From positions 1-5,080 of the forward strand of contig DAOUJI010000138.1 in NCBI GenBank assembly GCA_034422875.1: 5,080 nt of DNA, in the 5' to 3' direction. Made by a program: the position numbers and the translations under genes. The notes beneath the pieces are model-generated. The model saw nothing but the letters and a program-made list of their open reading frames with translations, was not told the DNA's origin and ran no database searches. The DNA is from DAOUJI01 sp034422875. GTDB taxonomy: Bacteria > Chloroflexota > Dehalococcoidia > Lucifugimonadales > JAGWBF01. Of the stretch, positions 1 through 5,080 are shown piece by piece. Every line of letters starts with the position of its first letter. Position 1 is the stretch's first letter.

Positions 1-1
1 G

Positions 2-658
2 GGACTGGGCCAGTTGGGGGCCAACGGAATTCTTATGTCGCCCCACATCGGCCCGTGGACCCGGTTGCAGGTCATCATGACCGACGCCAAGGTCACCTAC
101 ACTGAACCCGTTGACTACGGCATTCACGCCTTTTGCCAGATATGCCAGGTCTGCACCAACCGCTGCCCAGGGCGCGCAATCGCCAGGGAGAAAGTCTGGT
201 ACAGGGGCACCCACAAGAACAAGATAGCAATGAGGCGCTGCATTCCAATGCTATCCCGCTATCAGGCCTGTGGCGTGTGCATGAAGACCTGCCCCATCGG
301 TGTCTACGGCATGAAGCCGGTCATGGACCACTACGTGGAAACCGGAGAGGTGCTGGGCAAAGGCACCCACGACCTCGAAGGCTACACGTTGCCGGAGAAA
401 GGCTACTTCGGGCCGGGAGAACTGCCACGTTTCGACAATGAGACCTTTGCTTTGCCCAGAGGCAGGTCGGAAGACTGGCTGTTCATCGAGTTCAGGGAAC
501 AGCTTCAGATGGCAAAAGAGGACGGCATTAACGACACCTCGGCGCTCTGGGATGAGTTCCAGCAGAAAATCGAGCGGACCTTCAACAGAGAGTTCAAGTC
601 GGACATGGCAATGGACATGCCCATGGAACAAGACGAGTCCGGCGGCGAGTTGAACTAG
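2..658 (+). CDS. Two-[4Fe-4S] oxidoreductase of the reductive dehalogenase / QueG type, C-terminal part (5' end outside window)
   Basis: The frame is open to the left edge, where codons for G-L-G-Q precede the TTG at 14, so that TTG is internal and the N-terminus is missing. Numbering from the TTG, the start resembles the segment before the Fe-S domain in reductive dehalogenases and epoxyqueuosine reductases: an L-G-x-N-G-I-L stretch, a G-P-W-x-R-L stretch, then T-D at 23-24. Two ferredoxin motifs follow: C41-x2-C44-x2-C47-x3-C51-P and C76-x9-C86-x2-C89-x3-C93-P. In this family the clusters pass electrons to a corrinoid, whose domain would lie upstream of the window. About 120 residues follow the last cysteine, longer than I expect for a reductive dehalogenase, ending in a charged helical stretch and a Met/acid-rich tail. 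A Tat signal cannot be assessed. The gene converges on the minus-strand cluster, so a shared pathway is not implied. The Fe-S protein call is secure; dehalogenase versus another reductase is open. Confidence 0.8.
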   Translation, partial: GLGQLGANGILMSPHIGPWTRLQVIMTDAKVTYTEPVDYGIHAFCQICQVCTNRCPGRAIAREKVWYRGTHKNKIAMRRCIPMLSRYQACGVCMKTCPIGVYGMKPVMDHYVETGEVLGKGTHDLEGYTLPEKGYFGPGELPRFDNETFALPRGRSEDWLFIEFREQLQMAKEDGINDTSALWDEFQQKIERTFNREFKSDMAMDMPMEQDESGGELN

Positions 659-689
659 CCCAACCGACCTAAGAATTCAGGAAGCAACT

Positions 690-724
690 AAAGGCCCCGC
701 CGAAGATATCTCGGCGGGGCCTTT
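690..724. terminator. Probable bidirectional Rho-independent terminator
   Basis: A perfect inverted repeat pairs 690-703 with 711-724 (14 bp, core GGCCCCGCCGA/TCGGCGGGGCC) around a 7-nt loop. It lies 31 bp after the plus-strand stop at 658 and 19 bp beyond the minus-strand stop at 744, between convergent genes. The outer A/T pairs supply a short U tract on either strand: CCTTTGTTT on plus and CCTTTAGTT on minus. Both tracts are interrupted by other bases, so termination strength is uncertain, but position and symmetry fit a shared terminator. Confidence 0.85.
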
Positions 725-743
725 GTTTATGGTTCCCCTGTGC

Positions 744-1937
744 TTAATGCAGAGACGGATGGGGGCTGAATACGAAGCAGTAGTGGTAGTCCAGAGTGCC
801 TCCATTGCCGATGGACATCACTACGTCGTGCTTAGGGACCTGACGCTCGCCGCCACTGCCTCGGGCCTGGACTATCCCCTCAGAAATGGGAGAAGCTGCC
901 CAGAGATAGTGGCCGGAGATAAGTCCGCCCCAGGTGTTGGTGGGCAGGGCACCGCCGGGCTCCAGCTTGCCGTCGGCCACGAAGGGTCCGCCTTCACCTT
1001 TGGCACAGAACCCGTAGTCCTCGAGCGTCACTATCGCAGTGTAAGTATAGTTGTCGTACAACTCACAAACATCGACATCCTGGGCTGTTATGCCCGCCAT
1101 GGGAAAGGCCATGTCCCTGGCTATCACGGCGCCCGTATTCACCTCGTTTTCATATCCGCTGCGCCTGGGATTCCCGGGAAACCCCTCTCCCATTCCGACA
1201 ATGTAGGCTGGAGGCTGCTTCAGGTCCCGGGCGCGCTCCTCGGTGGTCACGATGATGGCGATGGCCCCGTTGTTCACCATGCAGCAGTCGAACAGGTGGA
1301 ACGGCTCGCAGACCCACCGGGAGTTGTGGTAGTCCTCAAGAGTGATAGGGTCTCTGTACACGGCCACCGGGTTCATCGCCGCCCATTTGCGGTTGGACAC
1401 TGCAACGGCCCCGAAATGGTCGTTGGTCGTGCCATAGAGGGCCATGTGGCGCCGGGCAGCCAGCGAGTATCTTCCGTTGGCTCCGTAGAGGCCATAGGCG
1501 GCGTTCAAGCCCGCAAAGCCCGCCATGGACCGGATTCTGGCATACGTCGCGGCGCCTGTGCCGGCCGGACGCTCAGGTCCGAGGGGAGCGTCGGCAAATA
1601 CGTAGCATATTGTTTCGGCCATGCGCGTTTGTATTGCGCGGATGGCTAGAAACATGTTATGCCCCGGCGGGGAGTTGCTGTATACCGGCGGGTGGTTCAG
1701 AACGCGTAGATTGCGCAGCCCCAGCGCGACATGAGGAGATTCCGCCCACGTGGGATCAGGCCGCATTCCGGGGTGGGTCACCAGCCCGTCCAGGTCGTCT
1801 TTTGTGAGGCCGGCGTCGTCGAGGGCCATCTGGACCGCCTCTGCCGCCAAAGCCGTGGAGGACTTGACGAACCGGCGAGTCATCATCGTGACCCCGAGAC
1901 CCACAACGGCTGTTCTGCGTATGCTGCCCGTTGTCAT
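744..1937 (-). CDS. Thiolase-superfamily protein, SCP-x/lipid-transfer type, without nucleophilic Cys (paralogue B, downstream copy)
   Basis: This 397-residue protein has normal length for the SCP-x/DitF-like thiolase branch. The N-terminal part (about 8-60) has the V-x-G-x-G-V strand and the A-x-x-A-L-x-D-A-G-L region of thiolase folds. The nucleophile loop reads S89-P-P-G92 where catalytic thiolases have C-x-S-G, so ordinary Cys-based thiolysis is unlikely. The C-terminal half has the branch's E292-L-Y-D-N-Y, L305-E-D-Y-G-F-C, G314-E-G-G, N334-T-W-G-G and G379-G motifs. Y294 and Y344 appear to match the two catalytic tyrosines I recall for the Ltp2 steroid-CoA aldolase; that is from memory, unverified. 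No signal peptide or membrane segment is seen, so it is probably cytosolic. It is the last gene of the minus-strand cluster, 50 bp after its paralogue, and ends at the hairpin at 690-724. Ltp2-type enzymes work with a DUF35 protein, which is absent here. The substrate is unknown; a CoA thioester is expected from family and neighbours. Confidence 0.9.
   Translation of the reverse strand: MTTGSIRRTAVVGLGVTMMTRRFVKSSTALAAEAVQMALDDAGLTKDDLDGLVTHPGMRPDPTWAESPHVALGLRNLRVLNHPPVYSNSPPGHNMFLAIRAIQTRMAETICYVFADAPLGPERPAGTGAATYARIRSMAGFAGLNAAYGLYGANGRYSLAARRHMALYGTTNDHFGAVAVSNRKWAAMNPVAVYRDPITLEDYHNSRWVCEPFHLFDCCMVNNGAIAIIVTTEERARDLKQPPAYIVGMGEGFPGNPRRSGYENEVNTGAVIARDMAFPMAGITAQDVDVCELYDNYTYTAIVTLEDYGFCAKGEGGPFVADGKLEPGGALPTNTWGGLISGHYLWAASPISEGIVQARGSGGERQVPKHDVVMSIGNGGTLDYHYCFVFSPHPSLH
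1424..1465. repeat. 42-bp exact direct repeat inside the paralogous genes, copy 1
   Basis: These 42 bases are identical to 2668-2709, at an offset of 1244 bp. The stretch encodes residues 159-171 of the downstream paralogue (L-A-A-R-R-H-M-A-L-Y-G-T-T). It is the longest exact match I found between the two genes; another, 21 bp, pairs 774-794 with 2018-2038. Such repeats can support recombination that deletes or fuses the copies. Confidence 0.85.
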
Positions 1938-1940
1938 GTT

Positions 1941-1948
1941 TCACCTCC
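1941..1948 (-). promoter_or_regulatory. Shine-Dalgarno site of the downstream thiolase-like gene
   Basis: On the minus strand GGAGGTGA lies three bases before the ATG at 1937-1935, with GGAGG six bases from the start. This is close to the ideal anti-16S match and fixes the ATG at 1937 as the start. Confidence 0.85.
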
Positions 1949-1957
1949 GGCGTGAGT

Positions 1958-1972
1958 TTAGAAATAAACCCC
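1958..1972 (-). repeat. 15-nt leader element, downstream copy
   Basis: The minus strand reads GGGGTTTATTTCTAA, starting 21 nt upstream of the ATG of the downstream thiolase-like gene. It matches 13 of 15 positions of the element at 3204-3218 in front of the other paralogue. Most simply it is a remnant of leader sequence copied with the gene. A promoter or mRNA-binding role is possible but nothing here shows one. Confidence 0.45.
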
Positions 1973-1987
1973 GTGAAGTACCTTAGG

Positions 1988-3178
1988 TTAATGCAGCGAC
2001 GGGTGAGGGCTGAATATGAAGCAGTAGTGGTAGTCCAGGGTGCCTCCCTGGGCAATGGACATGACCACGTCGTGCTTCTCGACCTGGCGTTCGCCGCCCG
2101 TTCCCCTGGCCTGTACGATGCCCTCTGAAATGGGCGACGCTCCCCACATGTAGTGGCCTGAACTGAGGCCGCCATAGGTGTTGCTGGGCAGGGCTCCGCC
2201 CGGCTCCATCTTGCCGTCGGACACAAACGCTCCGCCTTCACCCTTGGCACAGAAGCCGTAGTCCTCCAGCGTTACGATGCAGGTGTAGGTGTAGTTGTCG
2301 TACAGCTCGCAAATGTCGATGTCCTGGGCTGTGATTCCCGCCATTGGGAAGGCTGTCTTCCCGGCGGTCACGGCGCCGGTGTTTACCTCGTTCTCATAGC
2401 CACGCCGGCGCGGGTTGCCGGGGAACCCTTCTCCCATTCCCACGACGTACGCCGGAGGCTGCTTCAGGTTCCGGGCCCGTTCCTCTGTGGTCACTATGAT
2501 CGCGATGGCGCCGTTGTTGACCATGCAGCAGTCGAACAGGTGGAAAGGGTCCACCACCCAGCGGGAGTTGTGGTAGTCCTCCAAAGTGATCGGGTCTCGG
2601 TACACCGCCTGAGGGTTGAGGGCCGCCCACTTGCGGTTGGACACGGCAATGGCGCCGAACTGGTCACTGGTCGTGCCATAGAGGGCCATGTGGCGCCGGG
2701 CAGCCAGCGCGTAGCTGGTGTTGGCTCCGAAGAAGCCGTAGGCGGCGGGAAGGCCCGCAAGCCCCTGGGTAGAGCGGACTCGACCATAGGTGGCTGCGCC
2801 CGTCCCGGCGGGGCCTAGCGGCACGAGGGGAGCGTCGGCAAATAGATAGCACACGGTTTCGGCCATGCCCGTCTGTACGGCGCGGATGGCCAGGAACATG
2901 TTCTGTCCAGGCGGCACTCCGGGGTAGGGCCAGTTGCTGAACAACCGGAGGTTGCGCAGACCCAGGGAAACGTGGGGCTCCGTCCATCCCGCGTCGGGCC
3001 GCATCCCGGGGTGGGTGGTCAACCCGTCGATGTCGTCCTTGGTAAGTCCGGCGTCGTCCAGAGCAAGTTGGAGCGCCTCGGCAGCCAACGCTGTCGCAGG
3101 CTTGACGTACCTGCGGGTCATCTGTGTTACTCCCAGGCCCGCAACAGCAGCCCTGCGCAACGTCCTATCTGTCGCCAT
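1988..3178 (-). CDS. Thiolase-superfamily protein, SCP-x/lipid-transfer type, without nucleophilic Cys (paralogue A, upstream copy)
   Basis: This 396-residue protein is about 80% identical (by eye) to the next gene downstream, with only single-residue gaps. The nucleophile loop is V88-P-P-G91, so the catalytic Cys position is not even Ser in this copy. E291-L-Y-D-N-Y, L304-E-D-Y-G-F-C, N333-T-Y-G-G, the tyrosines Y293 and Y343, and the C-terminal P-H-P-S-L-H end are all kept. Differences concentrate at the N-terminus, around residues 79-91 and 119-158, which in this fold lie near the active-site loop and cap region; that placement is inferred. The two proteins may therefore differ in substrate, or they may form a heteromer. 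It follows the CoA-transferase gene by 120 bp with no clear terminator between, and precedes its paralogue by 50 bp. The start at 3178 is supported by a ribosome-binding site. It is probably a cytosolic acyl-CoA enzyme of unknown substrate; a non-catalytic partner role is the alternative. Confidence 0.9.
   Translation of the reverse strand: MATDRTLRRAAVAGLGVTQMTRRYVKPATALAAEALQLALDDAGLTKDDIDGLTTHPGMRPDAGWTEPHVSLGLRNLRLFSNWPYPGVPPGQNMFLAIRAVQTGMAETVCYLFADAPLVPLGPAGTGAATYGRVRSTQGLAGLPAAYGFFGANTSYALAARRHMALYGTTSDQFGAIAVSNRKWAALNPQAVYRDPITLEDYHNSRWVVDPFHLFDCCMVNNGAIAIIVTTEERARNLKQPPAYVVGMGEGFPGNPRRRGYENEVNTGAVTAGKTAFPMAGITAQDIDICELYDNYTYTCIVTLEDYGFCAKGEGGAFVSDGKMEPGGALPSNTYGGLSSGHYMWGASPISEGIVQARGTGGERQVEKHDVVMSIAQGGTLDYHYCFIFSPHPSLH
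2668..2709. repeat. 42-bp exact direct repeat inside the paralogous genes, copy 2
   Basis: Partner of the repeat at 1424-1465, lying at the equivalent codons of the upstream paralogue. Both flanking bases differ between the copies, so the match ends exactly at these limits. Confidence 0.85.
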
Positions 3179-3181
3179 TCT

Positions 3182-3189
3182 TCACCTCT
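3182..3189 (-). promoter_or_regulatory. Shine-Dalgarno site of the upstream thiolase-like gene
   Basis: The minus strand carries AGAGGTGA three bases before the ATG at 3178-3176, one mismatch from the site used by the downstream paralogue. It supports the start at 3178 and suggests that the ribosome-binding site was duplicated with the gene. Confidence 0.75.
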
Positions 3190-3203
3190 CGATTAAGTTG
3201 CCC

Positions 3204-3218
3204 TTAGAAACACACCCC
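3204..3218 (-). repeat. 15-nt leader element, upstream copy
   Basis: The minus strand reads GGGGTGTGTTTCTAA, starting 26 nt upstream of the ATG of the upstream paralogue; 13 of 15 bases match the element at 1958-1972. The rest of the 120-bp spacer (3179-3298) has no convincing promoter. It has an imperfect fold with outer stem 3220-3225/3249-3254 and an inner 4-bp hairpin at 3227-3238. Confidence 0.45.
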
Positions 3219-3298
3219 CGACGGCCAGCGTTCGCGCTCATTCCAGCCGCCGTCGACCGATGCGGCCTAAACTGGTGGGTTAAGACCTGAGCCGGAAG

Positions 3299-5080
3299 CT
3301 ATATGACTCCGGTCTCCGTCAGGACCATCAACTGTTCCTTGCTGAAACCCAACTCGCCGCAAAGGATTTCCTCGTTGTGCTCTCCGATGAGGGGCGCCCG
3401 GCGGGATATGCTCCAGGGCGACCCGTTGAAAATGACGCCGCCGCCGGGGTAAGTGAAGGTCCGTCCCAGTTCGGGATGCTCCACGTCTATGTAGAAGTTC
3501 CGGGCCCGGAGATGCTCGTCGTCTATCATCTCGTCCCAGGACCGTATGTAAGCCCACGGCAGGCCGATTTTGGCGGCCCCGTGCCACAGGTCGTTGGGAA
3601 GCATGGACTTGAAGAAGTCCGCCAGAATCTCGTAAATGCGCACCCGGTTCTCGGCGATCAGGTCCGGTGTGTTGTAATCAGCCAGTTCCTGAGCCATCCC
3701 GTACTCGTCCATCCACTTGGCCACCAGCTCGATCTTCGCGGGAACGAGCATCGGGGTGCTCCAGGCGGTAGTGGCGAAGTGGCCCTCGAGTTTCGTGGAC
3801 ATCTCTTTGCCGCTTACGTATTCGGTGTCAATCTCTCTGGCGGAGCCGTGGCGGCCTGTGTGCCGGAAAATCTTGGTCTGGTTGAAGATGTAGTTGGGTA
3901 CGGCGTTCTCAGTGGTCAGGCACAACGCCTCGTGAATGGACGAATCGATGTACTGGCCTTCGCCGGTGGCATCCCGGGTAAGGAGGGCGCCCACTATAGC
4001 CATGTATGCGTAGTGGGAACCGCAGTGCCAGGCCTGCCCGCCTCCCACAGCAATCGGCGGACGCTCCGGGTCGTCCACGGCGTCGTAACCGCACTCCGAC
4101 ATCTGACCGCCCGACGCCAGGAGCACCAGGTCACTGACCTTGTAGTCCTTCCACGGTCCAGTCTGCCCGAAGGGGGTGATGGAGCATACGATGAGCCTCT
4201 TGTTGTCTTTGGACAACTCGTCGTAGCCCAGTCCCTGCGACTCCATCCAGCCCGGAGGGCAGGTCTCTATCACGAGATCGGCGTTTGCGGCCATACGCTT
4301 GAATATCTGTTTGCCTGCGTCGGTGGCGACGTCAAGGGTGATGCCTCGCTTCGAGGTGTTGTAGTGCCAGAAGTAGAGGCTGCGCTCCCGGTTGGGCACG
4401 TCATTCAGGAAGGGACCCTGGGCGCGGGTCTCGTCGCCGCCGGGAGCCTCTATCTTGATGACGTCCGCCCCCAAGTCGGCCAGCAGCTTGCCGCACCAAT
4501 GGCCCTGCTGGTCGGCCAACTCCAGCACCCGGAGGCTGGCGAAGGGCCCGGCGCCGGGCGGACTGTTGGGCACGCTGGGCTCGATAGTTTTGGGAGTGCT
4601 CGCTCCGTTGGAGCCAGCGCCGTTGGACGGAGCTTCCAGCGACTCGGTAATGTGGGGGAAGCGGGGGAACTCCTGGGGCCAGAAGGTGCCGTCGTTGAAA
4701 CCCGCGACCACCTCACTGCGGCTCAGGCCCAGCACCCGCTCCATCACTTCCACCGTGTGCTCGCCAATCTGGGGCGACGATTTTTTGACGCCCACATCCG
4801 ACTTGGACATGACGAAGGGCATGTTCTGAAGCTTTTTGCGGCCCACCACCGGGTGGTCTCTCTCCACAAACATGCCACGCGCCTCAAGCTGCGGGTCTCT
4901 GTCAACCTTGTCGTCTGCGCTCTGCACAGGCATTGCCCGTACGCCCGCCGCCTGGCATTTCTCCATAAGCTCGTACTTTTCCTGGGTCAACGTCCACCCC
5001 AGGATGCCCTTGTCGAGCTCTTCCTGGTTCTCGATGCGGCCCATGGTAGTAGCGAACTTGGGGTCGACAGCCCATCCGGG
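3299..5080 (-). CDS. Fused two-domain class III CoA-transferase (CaiB/BaiF type), N-terminus outside window
   Basis: The frame stays open past the ATG at 5044 to the window edge, adding 12 residues (P-G-W-A-V-D-P-K-F-A-T-T) typical of the CaiB C-terminal region, so that ATG is internal. Numbering from it, residues 1-115 are the end of a first CoA-transferase domain (G34-V-R-A-M-P-V-Q, then I93-G-E-H-T). Residues about 130-166 are a Ser/Asn/Gly/Pro linker. Residues 167-581 are a complete second domain with G192-A-D-V-I-K-I-E, K232-R-G-I-T-L-D-V, G293-Q-T-G-P-W, G361-E-G-Q and a closing R549-A-P-L-I-G-E-H. Class III enzymes move CoA between carboxylic acids through an Asp-linked anhydride. An ungapped 36-residue alignment to remembered formyl-CoA transferase puts W339 at the catalytic Asp169 position, so this domain may be catalytically impaired or use another mechanism. 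Domain 1's active site is out of view. It lies 120 bp upstream of the thiolase-like pair on the same strand. The substrate is unknown. Confidence 0.9.
   Translation of the reverse strand, partial: PGWAVDPKFATTMGRIENQEELDKGILGWTLTQEKYELMEKCQAAGVRAMPVQSADDKVDRDPQLEARGMFVERDHPVVGRKKLQNMPFVMSKSDVGVKKSSPQIGEHTVEVMERVLGLSRSEVVAGFNDGTFWPQEFPRFPHITESLEAPSNGAGSNGASTPKTIEPSVPNSPPGAGPFASLRVLELADQQGHWCGKLLADLGADVIKIEAPGGDETRAQGPFLNDVPNRERSLYFWHYNTSKRGITLDVATDAGKQIFKRMAANADLVIETCPPGWMESQGLGYDELSKDNKRLIVCSITPFGQTGPWKDYKVSDLVLLASGGQMSECGYDAVDDPERPPIAVGGGQAWHCGSHYAYMAIVGALLTRDATGEGQYIDSSIHEALCLTTENAVPNYIFNQTKIFRHTGRHGSAREIDTEYVSGKEMSTKLEGHFATTAWSTPMLVPAKIELVAKWMDEYGMAQELADYNTPDLIAENRVRIYEILADFFKSMLPNDLWHGAAKIGLPWAYIRSWDEMIDDEHLRARNFYIDVEHPELGRTFTYPGGGVIFNGSPWSISRRAPLIGEHNEEILCGELGFSKEQLMVLTETGVI

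Noticed and set aside
14..16. TTG at 14 as the start of the Fe-S oxidoreductase
   Set aside because: The frame is open upstream and the residues before it fit the conserved L-G-x-L-G-x-N-G family segment. A gene starting there would lack the corrinoid domain.
251..631. 126-codon minus-strand frame opposite the Fe-S oxidoreductase gene
   Set aside because: It is antisense to clear cysteine-motif coding sequence and has no family features.
723..1649. 308-codon plus-strand open frame opposite the downstream thiolase-like gene
   Set aside because: It lies wholly antisense to a well-supported gene, shows no recognisable family motif, and begins inside or next to the terminator hairpin with no ribosome-binding site. 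The opposite strand of GC-rich coding sequence often stays open.
1756..2250. 164-codon minus-strand frame crossing the gap between the two paralogues
   Set aside because: It is an out-of-frame reading of both genes through the spacer; the protein is Arg/Pro/Thr-rich and matches nothing. It is not evidence of a fusion or frameshift, because both paralogues are intact in their own frames.
744..3178. Reading the two thiolase-like genes as ordinary acetyl-CoA acetyltransferases
   Set aside because: Neither copy has the nucleophilic Cys motif, and the C-terminal C-x-G-G motif of canonical thiolases is replaced by I-x-x-G-G, so a plain thiolase name would overstate what is visible.
3220..3254. Possible terminator between the CoA-transferase and thiolase-like genes
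   Set aside because: The outer stem is only 6 bp around a long, partly unpaired interior and is followed on the minus strand by G-rich sequence, not a T run.
4392..4829. 145-codon plus-strand frame opposite the CoA-transferase gene
   Set aside because: It overlaps the interdomain linker and the start of domain 2 in antisense, is low-complexity in Ser/Pro/Leu, and has no plausible ribosome-binding context or homology.

Overview
The window holds four protein-coding genes and no RNA genes, insertion sequences or CRISPR arrays that I can see. Base composition is moderately GC-rich. The gene set is a corrinoid/Fe-S reductase of the reductive-dehalogenase/QueG type, a fused class III CoA-transferase and lipid-transfer-type thiolase paralogues. 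It would fit an environmental bacterium such as a Chloroflexota (Dehalococcoidia/SAR202-like) lineage. That placement is a guess from gene content and has no marker gene behind it.

Layout: positions 1-658 (+) carry the C-terminal part of an oxidoreductase with two 4Fe-4S motifs; its N-terminus lies left of the window. A perfect 14-bp GC-rich hairpin at 690-724 sits between this gene and the convergent gene and probably terminates transcription from both sides. The rest of the window is a minus-strand cluster read right to left: a large two-domain CaiB/BaiF CoA-transferase (5080 down to 3299, entering from outside the window), then two adjacent thiolase-superfamily paralogues (3178-1988 and 1937-744). 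Those two are about 80% identical by eye and arose by tandem duplication.

The three minus-strand genes look like one transcription unit acting on acyl-CoA thioesters. The likely roles are CoA transfer to or from a carboxylic acid and a thiolase-fold step that makes or breaks a C-C bond. Two features make the cluster unusual. The thiolase-like proteins lack the nucleophilic cysteine but keep two tyrosines that line up with those of the Ltp2-type steroid-CoA aldolases. The visible complete CoA-transferase domain has a tryptophan where the catalytic aspartate of formyl-CoA transferase would be. The substrate cannot be deduced from the sequence, and no DUF35 partner, acyl-CoA dehydrogenase, hydratase or regulator is present in the window.
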